64,000 nucleotides of DNA from contig CADCXA010000037.1 in the NCBI GenBank assembly GCA_902806565.1, positions 1,054,001 to 1,118,000 on the forward strand. The letters are read 5' to 3'. Below, one piece after another: positions 1 through 10,817 of this stretch (positions are counted from its first letter, which is position 1; each line of letters opens with the position of its first letter). Under the pieces are notes generated by a model. It did not search any database. It saw nothing but the letters and a program-made list of their open reading frames with translations, and was not told the origin of the DNA. The position numbers and the translations under genes are program-made. Source of the DNA: Hypoxylon rubiginosum. Its lineage: Eukaryota; Ascomycota; Sordariomycetes; Xylariales; Hypoxylaceae.

Positions 1-383
1 TATGTATACTGCAAGCGCGTTGAGACTAACCCGTTCGTACATCGATACCCAGCCATTATAAGATCCTTGGTCTGGATATCTCGAACCATGCCTCGAGACG
101 TAGGCAGCCCGGTCGACATAGCAATTGTCTGGAACATCGGTTGAGATGCCATGAACATTTGGACCTAGTCATAGGTTGGCGATGAGTGCGACTTGAAAGT
201 AATCGGTGCTCACGGTATCTTACCGGCGTACCAGGGTCCATTAGCCCCTAACCATTGAAGAGGGTTCACCGCGCTCTCGCTAGAAGGAAAGTTGATATCC
301 TGAAGTGGCGCGAGGTACTGCGATATAACAGCATGAGCTCCTCTCCCTGCTAAAGTAATTGTAACGACGCGTGATATGAGCAT
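1..383 (-). CDS. Histidine acid phosphatase (phytase-type), 5' part only
   Basis: Secreted phosphomonoesterase of the histidine acid phosphatase branch, cut by the left window edge. Reading the minus strand, exon 1 (383..224) encodes a weak signal peptide ending AHA and then NPLQWLGANGPWYAG. A 59-bp intron (223..165, GTAAGA...CTAG) joins in frame to PNVHGISTDVPDNC and the catalytic motif RHGSRYP (residues 78-84), where the histidine is the phospho-acceptor in this family. About 108 residues are visible. A GTTAGT at 30..25 after the residues YER may start a second intron that continues outside the window. The start at 383 was chosen because it precedes the hydrophobic leader and has A at -3; an in-frame ATG at 437 would add 18 residues. 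The gene is divergent from the hydrolase-like gene at 1293. The family call is firm; the substrate is unknown. Confidence 0.85.
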
Positions 384-1292
384 CTTGTCGTCTCCTAACC
401 AGCAAGACAAGCAGGTAGCACGAGAAGAATGAATCACGTACTCTTAGTATTAACCTAGCGATAAGGGTCGGTATGTAAGGTAGGTATATACATATATATA
501 TATTCCTATTGTATAGATGCGACCGATATTTCTATTGGCCTGATGTTAGGTAGCTGATAGCTTTGATTATTATAACATTAGTCCATGCCTAGGCCATTGA
601 ACCTGTCCGAAATGAGCGGGTGCATATTCCAATAACTGTCTAGGTAGTCCTCGAAGTACATGATTCCAGCGCGAGCCCGCTAGCACGTGTCGAGAAGTTG
701 TATTCTGGTTTGCGAGAAGGAAAAAGTCCCAAGAAGATGGTTACGAAGCCACTCGGAGATTGAACTACCAATTTAGGATCGCTCCCCATATCACGTAGTA
801 GTGTCCTGATATATTTATTCAATGCCTGCTAATCCTAGAGCACAGATCGCAATAATGATAGTAATAGCAAGGGCTCGCGTCGAATGATACACTAGGCCAC
901 CAGTAATAGGATATATCGTTACATGTAGGTAGTCATTAGAAAGTTGGTAGGAATGGAGTTAGAAATTATTCACATCCAGGAGCGATTAAAGAGAATTGCA
1001 GGTAGTAGATGATACAATTATACAATTAGTAGGGTGGTAGGGTGGTACCTTATGTATATTCCGTAGTGGAGAGACAAGTGGGGTAATGGGACCGGCTCCG
1101 AGAGGGCAGGAGGGCAGGAGGGCAGGAGGGCAAGTCTGGACGCAGGCAAAAGAGAAAGTCTTTCTCCGCTCCGTTATCCGGGCCGGCCATTAGGTACCTA
1201 TGCTGCCACATTTAAAGACCACTGGCGAAATTTCAGATCACTCACTAACACATTATCGCAAAGTCCATCTCCCTAGCGAAGGGAAAAAAACA
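384..1292. other. Intergenic region with a G-rich 8-bp minisatellite
   Basis: This is the shared upstream region of two divergent genes. I see no convincing coding exon. It carries four copies of GAGGGCAG at 1102-1133, which gives four GGG runs with 5-base loops and so fits a G-quadruplex pattern. The palindrome TAGGTACCTA lies at 1191-1200. The in-frame ATG at 1200 is probably not the start of the downstream gene. Confidence 0.6.
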
Positions 1293-2084
1293 ATGTCGGC
1301 TCGAGTGCCCAAACCTGACGACTTTGCTCACCTGTCACCTTCACTACACATATCGTTAATCTTCCCCGAAATCCCGGAAACGACAACAAGCATCCTCATT
1401 ATGTTCCATGGCCTCGGAGACTCGGAGGCTCCGTTTGTCTCATTTGCCAAAAATTTAAATCTGCCCGGCGTTCTAGCTATCTCAGTCCGTGGAGTCTCTC
1501 CGTTGCCCCCGTCACTGCTCGGCCTTTCGGAATCTGAAGCCGCTCGTCCAGCTCAGCATTTCCACTGGGGAGATGATTTGACACTATCACAATCCACAGG
1601 GGATTTAGATCCAGATCCAGGTTTCTCGAAAGCGGAACAGCTAGTCTTGGGAAAGTTGATTCGTGGGACACTCATCGAGAAGTGCGGATGGGAGACGAAC
1701 GATATATTACTCTTCGGCTTCGGACAAGGAGGCTCCTTAGCACTCGGCCTATCATCGAGGATCCGCCAAGCCGAAAAGGTCGTAGACATCACCGAAGGAG
1801 ATAAACCTACGGGGACGGCTTTCAAAGGTGCCGTGTCGATTGGTGGTTCATTACCGACAAGCATGATACCTACACTGAGTGCTAGGGAAAAGTCCCGAAC
1901 ACCCATCTTGGTCTGCCACGGTAGATCAAGCGAGTCTCTTGATGAAGACGCAGTGGATGTATTAAGAAGGGAGTTTATTGACATGCGAGAGGCAAAATGG
2001 AAGAAAAGCGATGACAGCATGCCTGGGAATAGGGATGAGATACTACCAATCATGCAGTTCTTCGCCGAGAGACTACGTGGATGA
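1293..2084 (+). CDS. Acyl-protein thioesterase/carboxylesterase-like protein lacking the catalytic residues
   Basis: Intronless 263-residue alpha/beta-hydrolase-fold protein of the phospholipase/carboxylesterase (APT1-like) family. The fold signature is visible: the oxyanion-side stretch MFHGLGDSEAPF (residues 38-49), the nucleophile-elbow motif GFGQGG (142-147), a VSIGGSLP strand (181-188) and PILVCHG (204-210). In active members the elbow is GFSQGG, the acid follows CHG as GD, and a GH(S) lies near the C terminus. Here these positions read GFGQGG, CHGRSSES and MPGNRDE, so Ser, Asp and His all appear replaced. The protein is therefore probably not a serine hydrolase. The start at 1293 (aaaacaATG) was preferred to the upstream in-frame ATG at 1200 because of its context and because the domain begins soon after it. 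Its true role is unknown. Confidence 0.75.
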   Translation: MSARVPKPDDFAHLSPSLHISLIFPEIPETTTSILIMFHGLGDSEAPFVSFAKNLNLPGVLAISVRGVSPLPPSLLGLSESEAARPAQHFHWGDDLTLSQSTGDLDPDPGFSKAEQLVLGKLIRGTLIEKCGWETNDILLFGFGQGGSLALGLSSRIRQAEKVVDITEGDKPTGTAFKGAVSIGGSLPTSMIPTLSAREKSRTPILVCHGRSSESLDEDAVDVLRREFIDMREAKWKKSDDSMPGNRDEILPIMQFFAERLRG

Positions 2085-3146
2085 TAGAAGACACAATAAT
2101 CACATTGATACCCACGACTAAGCGGACAGAAACTTCAGCCGGCATGGGTGGCCTCGTCTATGGTAGGTCCCTATATATCGATGAAGATTCTGTCTGGAAT
2201 ATTGACATGCGAAACATACGCAAAATCCAAATTACCTAAATTATTGCGCGGAAAGGAGCATGCTTGAGATCAAGAAATGTATTCTTATACATACATAGGT
2301 ACCTATCTACCACGTAAACATCCCGTATGCACCTCTTTTCTTAGGGCGATCTAGTTAATAATAGTTATGATTCCCTTTAAAGTTGCTTTCTTGCACGGTA
2401 CGTTAGGCACTCCTTAATAATCTTTATATATCGTTGGAAGCACCAAGTGTCTGCCTTTACGCCATACCTATGCTACAAAGGGGTTTCTGAACAACTCGTT
2501 GATCTAGCTTGGTAGCCTGTGCTTTCAATATATGCCCGTTTAACGTGAGTTGTAAATAGGCAAGCAATTTGACTGAAAGTATTTGCCGACACGTTATTGA
2601 CTGAACGTACCCCTTGTTGTCTTTCATGCGTTTGTTCCTCTTGCAACTCACTAGAAGAAACAAATCTTCTGGGGCGCCTCCTTTTTATCCCCCCTCTCTC
2701 CTACTCCCCTATTATCTCATGGAAATCAACTTTTGCATGTCTAATTCGCAATTGAAATCAACGATGGTATATTGGTTTATATACTCTGTACTCTTTCCCG
2801 TAGGAATGTACAAGAAAGGGGTATCATACTAACCCGAGGATAATAAGTCGACGCAGCTCCCTTAACCGAGGATACCATCCATAGGTATGGTCTCATTCCA
2901 AGTCTTGATGCTCGCTCTCCCCTTCACCATCTCCAAACATACGAAGATAAGACTCGCTCGGGGGGAGGGGGCTTTCCTCGCTCTCTTCATTATCAAGACT
3001 TGTTGTGTGACCTGAAAACCTCCAGTCCATTCCGCCGAAACGCCCAGGCTATGCAAAGAAGCAGGCTATTATAAACAATGCACTGATTTAAATCCAATCG
3101 TTGCAATTAGGTAAGACCGTGACGTCCTCGTCTAGGCCCCTTACTG
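2085..3146. other. Intergenic, no supported gene
   Basis: This stretch lies between the 3' ends of a convergent pair. It is AT-rich, and the short open frames here lack family motifs or a good start. TAGGTACCTA occurs at 2296-2305. Confidence 0.5.
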
Positions 3147-5328
3147 CTAACTATTCGGTCGATGAAGCGGAATGGTAGGATCTACTCGCTCACCGTCGGC
3201 TAGGGATGGTACGAGAGCTGACCTTGCATCCTTCATTTCGTGCGGTCGAGCATCGCCCTGGGTTCTCTCGTCCGCCTGGCCGATGATGTCGTCCGATACT
3301 AGATCTGCCCTAGTTAGGCTGCGAGGTAGTATAGAAAGTGTATTAACATGTAAGCTTACCTTCTTCGCTTTCCTGCGGTATCACCTTTTGCTGGGTGAGA
3401 GACTCTGTGCCAACGCTATGTTCCTCTGTCTCATGTTGAATAGTAGATACGAGAACCATGTTCGGATCAACACAATCGTAGAAAAGCATGAAGACTCCGC
3501 CTTGCGCCAGGACCGTTTCCTCAGACACGTCCCATACGGTGTCGTCGCTCAACCGCCACCATTTTGAATCCGTATCCGTATCCGTATCGTCATCGCCACC
3601 GGCCCCGTCACCGAAAAGACTTTCGTCATCTTCGTCGAGAGACTCGGCTTCTTCGGCGGAATCGTTAAGCTTCGCGGGTTTGCGAGGGTGCTTTCGGTAG
3701 CAGACATAATGGCCATTCTCATGTCGACCTTGGTGAGTTATAACCGCGCGAAGTTCGTAGATTGGACCGGTGATTCTAGATGACCCCCGACTACCTGAAA
3801 CCATAGAAACTTTGGGGTCTAAAATCCACTGCTCTTCATCCTCCGAAGAGCCAGAAGCATCGTCTACAGCGCCAGCTGGTTTGCTAGCGCTTCCTAAGCA
3901 CCATGGACCGAGGTCGAGTGTCGTTGGATACTGCACTGTTGCGAGGTTCTTGATATTATGGCCTGTGATCTTATTGAACGCTGAACGATTCATATGAATA
4001 GCAAGACTCTGAGGTGGTCGCGCTATGACTACCTGTTTGGTCTTAGTTGAGGTGACTCGTTTTTCCACCTTACATTTCTCTTTCAACGTTGTTTCCTGGA
4101 AGTCGTCCTCTCCAAGAGCAAGTTCGACAACATCCAGCCGGGAAGCGATATCATGCAATTTAGTGCCAATTGCGTCGAGCTTCTGATGAGACGTTAACGA
4201 TTTAAGTAGTCTTCTTAATTTAAGAAGTGTGCACTTGGCACATTCAACTCCCTCGATAGTCTCTATGTCGGTATAGGAATCTAGTTGCTCGTAGAGGTTA
4301 TATTCTGTTTCCTCAAGCCCAAGATTGAGGGTGAGACAGATGAATGGAGTCATAGCAAGCCCATCAGAATGGCCACACACGGCACATGCGACTCGTTGCG
4401 CCGTGAGACCTTCCAGGGGGTCTCGCAAATCTCTGGCGTCTGATACGGGCTTTAGAAGCAAAGGTAAGGACTGGTATCCGCTGTCGTCGCTATGCTGGCT
4501 GCTTTCGGTGTCGTCTCTAACGCCGGCCGTGTCGAATCCAGACGAACGGCTTTGTGGTTTCGCCGCTTTCGTGATCTCCTTTTCGACTTCGTCTAATATC
4601 TTATTGAAATATTCTTGTGCATCCTGCTGCTGCCACGTATCCAGTGATTTCAACTTCTTGGGCGTCCACAACGTCTTTCCGTTAAGGTTAGAATCCGTCA
4701 ACTTCGCTAATAGATTCCGTAGCGAGCTCGTCGAGCTCGACGCTTCATCACTCTCGAACTCATGCAGTTCTAGACCCCTGGCAAGATACGACGGGAGTGG
4801 TTTCAGCGAGGCCAATGCTTGGAGGATACTGTTCTGAAAACAAGAATTGTCGTAGTTTCCCAGACCGGGGGGCCGATCGGTGTCGCGTTTGAGGAGCGGT
4901 ACGGATGCGTTCGATAAAGAGGAAAAGCTCCTTCTACCCGCGTCGGCGACAGATGATAGAATATTGCCTGGTCCCTCCATCCCAATTATCCTTCGGAGCA
5001 GTTGGCTCTTGGCAGCGTAAGATGGAGAACGAGCGATTCGCACAGACGAGGTGGAGGAGGTAGTTGGCGGATGGAGCCAGTCGTCGAGGGCATAGAGTAC
5101 AGTCGCAGGAGTGACGGCGATTATGAAATCCCAAAGCAGCTCTCCAGGATGCCGTGGTCGCGAGAGAGGCGAAGAATGTAGGGATTGGTAGAAAACGGTG
5201 AGAAGAATGAGGACCAAAGGGATAAGCACGCTGGGTTGCTGTAATCGATCGAGCGAGGTGCTTTGAGCGTAGTTTGGATGGTGTTTACCGAGGCGGTCGA
5301 TCTGTTGCTCTAAGTGATGAGAGTGCAT
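3147..5328 (-). CDS. UBP16: Ubiquitin carboxyl-terminal hydrolase, Ubp16/USP30-like
   Basis: Deubiquitinating cysteine protease (peptidase C19) of about 708 residues. Exon 1 is 5328..3360; a 55-bp intron (3359..3305, GTAAGC...CTAACTAGGGCAG) leads to a final exon, 3304..3147, adding 52 residues. Without this intron the frame stops just after the splice site. Hydrophobic segments near residues 34-50 and 66-82 precede the protease, as in the membrane-anchored yeast Ubp16 and animal USP30 of the mitochondrial outer membrane. The Cys box GLGNYDNSCFQNS carries catalytic Cys163. Zn-knuckle-like CAVC and CAKC pairs occur mid-domain. The His box GHYVCYRKHP and the terminal WWRLSDDTVWDVSEETV...FMLFYDC are present, with an acidic insert between them. 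It is divergent from ALB1. The protease call is firm; the organelle is inferred from the anchor. Confidence 0.88.
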
Positions 5329-5960
5329 CCTGAAAAATAGTATCGTCGGGTCTTGCGAATATATAGTAGAATTAGGTGGCCATGGTAAGGAGTTGTTCGT
5401 GAACTCTTATCTTGTTCTGTTCGCTTAAGCTCGTCTTCTTCTGTTCTCTTCAACTCGTATTGTTCTCTTGAACTCTTGAATTCTTGTTTTGTTCTCTTGG
5501 AGTCTTTGTAGCCACGTATGGCGATGTACGTATGTATCTGGAGAAGTTGTAATTTATATATGTACCTTGGTATATACGAAGATACGAAGATGTAGTAAAA
5601 AAGTACTGCGATTCGCATTTGATACAACCTGACTTCAGGTACGAATAAAAAAGACAGGGCTGATGCGACAGTATTATTTTTAGTGGTCTACTAGCCTATA
5701 ATACATGTACAAGCACAAGGGTAGGCCAACTCTTATTCGCTCAGCGGTATTATACAAGTACATGTAGGCTGGTAGGTACGCTATCGAGTGACTTGCGGGG
5801 CAATCTTTTAAAAATGCATACCCCTACCTCTTAGACCTCTTAGGTCCAGTCTCTTAGGTACGCACAAGATATTGCACCCACCGCTACCTACCTAGGTATT
5901 AATGACAGACACAGACACAGACACAGACACAGACACAGACACAGACGAAGCATACCAATC
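5329..5960. other. Divergent promoter region with a hexanucleotide array
   Basis: This lies between the ubiquitin protease and ALB1. Positions about 5395-5510 hold degenerate repeats around GTTCTCTTGAACTC. TACCTAGGTA is at 5889-5898. A perfect array of seven ACAGAC units spans 5905-5946 and ends 14 bp before the ALB1 start codon. Open frames across the degenerate repeat are repeat translations, not genes. Confidence 0.6.
5905..5946 (+). repeat. (ACAGAC)7 microsatellite in the ALB1 5' leader
   Basis: Seven perfect tandem copies of ACAGAC lie directly upstream of the ALB1 start codon, so they are probably transcribed in the 5' UTR or sit at the transcription start. The copy number is likely to vary between strains. 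Confidence 0.95.
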
Positions 5961-6564
5961 ATGGCGAAAGGTGGAATTGTAAAGAAGAAGAAGGGTGCGC
6001 AAACCTATAGTATATTTACTATTGAAATAACTAACGAGTCTACACTATGCAGCTCCTTCTGTTCACTCCCGGGCTGCGAGGCGCGCAACATCTCCTGGCA
6101 TCGATACCGACAAGTCTCTAAAGAATGTCCAACCTCCTGCGGAATCGGTCGACCACCGCCCCTCTATACTCTCGATACACCACGGGGCAGGCGTCTCTAA
6201 GAAGTCAAAGAAGGGTAGAAACTTGAGTTTTAAGGCCCGGAAAAGATTCGAGAAGGGCCAAGACCGTGCTGCTGCGATCGTGGAGAGGACAGAGAAGAAG
6301 GTTGCGAAAAGCAAAGGCCAAGCTCGCACGATGCTGTCGCGAAGGAAAGCTTGGGATGACATCAACAGCCAAATACCTGCGAATAAGAAGAAGCCCCAGG
6401 ATGAGGCAGATGAAGAAGAAGAAGACGAAGTGTCCGAGTTAGACGAAGACATGGGCGACACACAAGCACAAGTTGAGAAAGTCGAGAAAGCGTTTGAAGG
6501 AGCTGCAGCAACGGACAAGGCTCCTTTACAGGCTATTGAAGAAGAAGACGATGGTATCTTATGA
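5961..6564 (+). CDS. ALB1: Ribosome biogenesis factor Alb1
   Basis: Small basic 60S assembly factor. In yeast Alb1 works with Arx1 on pre-60S particles in nucleus and cytoplasm. Exon 1 (5961..5994) encodes MAKGGIVKKKK; a 58-bp intron (5995..6052, GTGCGC...ATAACTAACG...TGCAG) joins in frame to exon 2 (6053..6564), giving PSVHSRAARRAT and then the family core LSFKARKRFEKGQDRA followed by the helix AIVERTEKKVAKSKGQ. The product is about 181 residues with an acidic C-terminal tail (DEADEEEEDEVSELDED). The 5' splice site GTGCGC is weak, but no other site keeps both conserved blocks in frame. Without splicing the frame closes at 6200. It is followed by the codirectional MFAP1 gene. Confidence 0.88.
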
Positions 6565-6998
6565 TTTAGAGGATAATACTCTGGGCGTTATCGGCGTAAG
6601 GGGGGGCATATTCATACTTCTCGGCTTCCAAGTAGCCTCTTGTAGCCTCAACATCGTGAAATAGATCCTCTCAATGGATTTTTTTTCCATTTCACAATGC
6701 GACAATGCCTACAGTTTAGTGCTTGTTACCCCACTAAAAAGTTGTTTGTTCTTATCACTATTATCTCTATTATCGATAAAGCGTAGTGCATTATGTATAT
6801 TGGCAGGATTGGTGATTGGATAATATCGTACCCACTTATACTACTAACACGATAATTGCAACTTTCGGATTCGTACCTAGGCTAGGTACATAGAACAAAG
6901 AAAAATCAAGGCTGCGAATTCTTCCAAGTTTGTCAACCTCAAACCTTGAAACCTTTGTTTTCCTGTTTCCTGACATTTCCTTTTGAACTCTGTCCATC
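6565..6998. other. Intergenic ALB1-MFAP1
   Basis: This is the 3' region of ALB1 and the promoter of the next gene. It holds AT-rich sequence with a T-tract near 6678 and the split palindrome ACCTAGGCTAGGT near 6877. I see no coding signal. Confidence 0.5.
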
Positions 6999-8495
6999 AT
7001 GCAGCAGAAGCGCATGACCGCAAATCCCGCGCGGCCATCGCGTTATCGTGCCGGCAAGCCAACGGGCGCATCTTCCTCCGAGTCGGATTCAGAAGCCAGC
7101 GACGGCGAAACCGAGCAGCAACAACAAACCCAGCGAAAGATTGCTCCGCCGCCTAAGGTACCTAGTGCCGGAAAGATCATCAGCAACCTTGGGAAAGTAG
7201 ACCTCAACGGGCGTCGAAAGCAAGAGCAGGAGGCCGAGGCTAGACGCGTCGCAGCCGCGAAAGCAGCCCGCCTAGCAGCTGAAGAGGGTTTCGTGACGGA
7301 AGAGAGCGAAGATGAAGAGGATAGCAATGAGGAAGGTGACGATGACGACGACGACGATGACGACGATGACGACGAAGAAAGTAGCGAGGAAGAAGCACCT
7401 AGAAGGTTGATGCTTAAGCCAAAGTTCGTGCCCAAAAGCCAACGGAACGGAAACGGGAACAAGGAATCTATCGAGGAGCCGGACGAAGCAGCTAAGCTCG
7501 CCGAGGAGGAAGAAAGGAAAAAGAAAGCAATGGATGAGTTAGTCGAAGAGCAAATGCGCAAAGATGCTGCTGCGCGGACTTCGGGCAAAAAGCATTGGGA
7601 CGATGCCGTAGGCGAGGAAGACGACGTGGACACTGAAGACGATGTCGACCCCGAAGCCGAGTTTGCGGCGTGGAAACTACGCGAGCTCAAGCGCATCAAG
7701 CGGGAGCGCGAGGCTATCGAGGCTCGCGAAAAGGAAAGAGCCGAGGTTGAACGCCGAAGGAACCTGACCGAAGAGGAGCGTAAAGCGGAAGACGAAGAAT
7801 TCCTAGCCAAGCAGCAGGAAGAGAAAGACGCGAAGGGGAAGATGTCGTACATGCAAAAGTATTTCCACAAGGGCGCCTTCTATCGCGACGAGGCCGAGGC
7901 CGAAGGCCTAGTCAACCGAGATATCATGGGCTCACGGTTCGCCGACGATGTCAAGAACCGCGAGCTGCTCCCGAAGGCACTGCAGATGCGCGACATGACG
8001 AAGTTGGGAAAGAAGGGCGCAAGCAAGTATAGGGATCTCAAGTCCGAAGATACGGGTCGGTGGGGAGATATTCGCGATACGAGACCGGGCAAGGAATTTG
8101 ACAGGTACAACGTGGACGATAGGTTCAAGTCCGATCGTGCTAGAGATGCATCCGGCCTCGGAGGCGCCAATGCGGTGCCCCTCGGGGAGAGGAAACCTGT
8201 TCCCGGCGCCCCGGAAGGCCCCAGAAATCTAGACCGAGGACGTGGCGGTGATAGATACCGGGAGCGAGAGAAGGGTCGGGACCAAGATCAGGATCGGGAC
8301 CAGGACCGTGACCGTGACCGTGACCGAAATAGTTACCGTCCGAGAGATGACCGTAAGTCTCACCGGGACAGATCTAGAAGTAGGTCCCCGAGGAGACATG
8401 ATCGAGAAGACCACAGCAGCCGGAGGAAAAGGGACTCGTCACGAGGCGCAGATCGCTACGAAAGCGACAAAAGACGAAAAATAGTGTCTAGGTAG
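6999..8495 (+). CDS. MFAP1: MFAP1-family spliceosomal protein with an RD/RS-rich tail
   Basis: Intronless 498-residue protein. MFAP1-family proteins are components of the spliceosomal B complex in the nucleus. The N-terminal half is low in complexity: Ser/Glu-rich, a run of about 15 acidic residues near position 115-130, then a long charged coiled coil rich in Glu/Arg/Lys (about 165-275). The conserved C-terminal domain starts near MSYMQKYFHKGAFYRDE and continues through GLVNRDIMGSRFADD, LPKALQMRDMTKLGKKG, SKYRDLKSEDTGRWG and DRFKSDRARDASGLGGANA. Beyond it is a fungal-type extension of about 100 residues with repeated DRD/RS dipeptides and a final KRRK. The dinucleotide-like coding of the acidic run produces long antisense open frames that are not genes. 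It is convergent with POL12, with 145 bp between the stop codons. Confidence 0.9.
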   Translation: MQQKRMTANPARPSRYRAGKPTGASSSESDSEASDGETEQQQQTQRKIAPPPKVPSAGKIISNLGKVDLNGRRKQEQEAEARRVAAAKAARLAAEEGFVTEESEDEEDSNEEGDDDDDDDDDDDDEESSEEEAPRRLMLKPKFVPKSQRNGNGNKESIEEPDEAAKLAEEEERKKKAMDELVEEQMRKDAAARTSGKKHWDDAVGEEDDVDTEDDVDPEAEFAAWKLRELKRIKREREAIEAREKERAEVERRRNLTEEERKAEDEEFLAKQQEEKDAKGKMSYMQKYFHKGAFYRDEAEAEGLVNRDIMGSRFADDVKNRELLPKALQMRDMTKLGKKGASKYRDLKSEDTGRWGDIRDTRPGKEFDRYNVDDRFKSDRARDASGLGGANAVPLGERKPVPGAPEGPRNLDRGRGGDRYREREKGRDQDQDRDQDRDRDRDRNSYRPRDDRKSHRDRSRSRSPRRHDREDHSSRRKRDSSRGADRYESDKRRKIVSR

Positions 8496-8640
8496 AGACG
8501 ACCACGGTTTATAAACTCATACATTCATGTATATTCATACCAGTTCGTGGGAATAACATGGGCGGGACCAGTTTCGATTCTAGTCTATACCTAGCCTAAA
8601 GCTCAACCGAATTAGAGACAGTTCCACAGCCATAGCAAGA

Positions 8641-10817
8641 CTATATCCTTGTAATCTCTACTCTAGCTCTCTTAAACACCTGATGGCCAATTCTCCCTTC
8701 GCTACCCACCTCCTCATCCTCCAACTTGAGCGGGAACAAGGTCATTCGAGCATACGTGCCTGCGCCTCTCCTTTTAGAGAGGTAGCCCGGGTTGATGACC
8801 AGGACACTCTCCACAACCTAGCGCATGTTAGTGAATGGATATAAGGCCAATGATAAATAGGTTTGGGGTCTTCGTTACCCTTGCAAAAGGAGGTAGGGCA
8901 CTTGGCATGATCATAACATCGGGCCTCACATTCACCATCTCACCGAGCTTCAGGTAGCTCGTGTCGAGCATGGCGCCCGTCGGGAGCCCGTCGGTTGTGC
9001 CGACTTTCAGGAGTTTCTGCCGGTCCACCGGAGGAAAGATGGGGAAGTAATGTCGTTGTTCGATCACGTATTTGGAGGTTCTTGAGGCTATATTCGGGTC
9101 TGTGGGCCGACCACCCACCAGCTCTTCGTGATTTAGATCCCAGAGGATATCCTGTGAGGAAATCCCCAACACCATCTCGTTCATGGCTAGCGTCGTCGGA
9201 TTCCCGATGATACGCGCGTTTTTGTGCAGCCCTAGGTCTTTTCTGGGCAGGAGGTCTTGTGGCCAGGACACATGTTTAGCAATTACGTCGCGTACCGACG
9301 GAATTAAGAGGATGGTTATGGAAGAGTTTAAGGCGACCAGCCGGTTTAGAGCTGGAGAAATCATGTACTTGAAAACGGTAGACATCGTTGCCGTGTCGGG
9401 GTCCACTGACGCCTCTTCCGGGAGGTCAAAGTCGCCCGTGACAATTAGGGGATGATCAACGTCGATAAACGGGCCTGTTAAAATCAGGGCGTCGGCGTGC
9501 GTATCTGCTGCTTGGCTGCAGAGGGCGTGCAGCGGTTCGAAGTCAAGGTTGTCGTCGGCCGTGTAGGGACCCGAGCCGAATATCACGTTCAATGGTGCCG
9601 GCTCATCATCGGAATCCATTGCATCCGGGCCGCCTCGAAGCCTTTCTAAGTGAGTCTCTAGGGTTTCGGGAGTCGATGCAGCACTAGGTAGCAGGGGCAT
9701 TTCTAACACTTCCTTAACAGTGAATTCATTCCCAGATGAGTTGATGCCCCTGAACGCAACAATCTGTCCTGGGAAAAAGTGGTATCGACTGCCGGCTTGT
9801 TGTAGATTCAAATGGATCTTTTTGCCTCCCCCAGTCCGCCTTGAGGTCTCCAGAATAAGGGACGCTTCGTTTAATCTGCCCTCTGACGAGTCCGACGCGA
9901 TTCGACCAACGGCAACAATCTCCGTGGTGCTTTGACTAGCCGCGCTGCCGAATTCGTTCTCATCTATGTTTTGATAGTCTCTCAGATATCCTACGAATTC
10001 GTCTATCCGGTCATCCAGGATCTCGGATGCTTCCGAAGTCTTCATGGCGAGCGTTTTGTAGCCCAACTTTTTCTGGTCCGACGTTGCAGTCAATTTGATC
10101 CGCGGCTCGGCATAGGGCACAGGCTCAGGGGGTTTGAGATGGTCGTTGAGGACCTCTATTACCTCTCCCGGACGAGTACGGTCGTTGAATGAAGCCGTCC
10201 TATGATGTTTTAGTATTTGGCAAGCATTACAATAAACTGCATCTTACGGGATAGCATTCATAGAGTCTAGTTGGTTTTCTAGTCGCATAGGGCTCTTGTA
10301 GTCGGGCGAGCTGCTAGGGATATTCCCCTTTACCCGAGTCATAGAGGGTGTCTCGAGTTGGTGTCGTCTTTTGGAGGCACTCTTGCTCAATTTCCCCGTA
10401 GCTGGGGTATTGGGGACCATTCCCTCCAACCTGTGTCTGTTAGTCTCAAGCCTGCACACGGCCTCGAAAATCAAAACGGCCAACCTACATGCCATATACA
10501 TCGCCTCCATTCTTTATAGCAGTGCGCGGGGTTCCGGCCGAGCGCTTCTCTGTCTTGATATGAGCATGATGCGTTCGGTTGCTTCGCTCCAGGGCGTCTT
10601 GTATATCTTGCTTTAGGGCCCGTAGGGTCTCTAAAGAGAGGCTATTTCCATCCATGTCCATTTTGATAGAATATGACTCCCACTTGAAATACAAGTCCTG
10701 GGCAGACAACGAATGTATCCGCATAATGGACTGAAGCTCAGATACAACATCGGGCTCAAGCTCCTTATTCGGCATGCCGAACAATTCGTTGAGCTCGTGC
10801 AAATCTGCCTCCGCCAT
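8641..10817 (-). CDS. POL12: DNA polymerase alpha subunit B (Pol12)
   Basis: Regulatory B subunit of the polymerase alpha-primase complex, acting in the nucleus at replication initiation. There are four exons: 10817..10489, 10430..10248, 10199..8879 and 8817..8641. The introns are 58, 48 and 61 bp (10488..10431, 10247..10200, 8878..8818). The product is about 669 residues. Visible blocks are the N-terminal helical domain (MAEADLHELNELFGMP...), the linker GDVYGMLEGMVPNTPATGKL, the OB-fold region (VAVGRIASDSSEGRLNEAS; FPGQIVAFRGINSSG), the inactive calcineurin-like phosphoesterase domain (NVIFGSGPYTADDNLDFEPL; LILTGPFIDVDHP; LIPSVRDVIAKHVSWPQ) and the end PPFARVVESVLVINPGYLSKR. Every junction restores family sequence, so the model is well supported. 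It shares a 539-bp divergent promoter with the Sec14-like gene. Confidence 0.93.

Noticed and set aside
1553..2053. 166-codon minus-strand frame opposite the thioesterase-like gene
   Set aside because: The plus-strand frame has recognisable alpha/beta-hydrolase motifs; the opposite frame has none.
5310..5627. 105-codon minus-strand frame upstream of the ubiquitin protease
   Set aside because: It is a translation of degenerate GTTCTCTTGAACTC repeats, with low-complexity Glu/Arg/Thr sequence.
7043..7870. Long minus-strand open frame (275 codons) opposite the MFAP1 gene
   Set aside because: It is a Ser-rich mirror of the acidic and Glu/Arg coiled-coil coding sequence on the plus strand, with no domain of its own.
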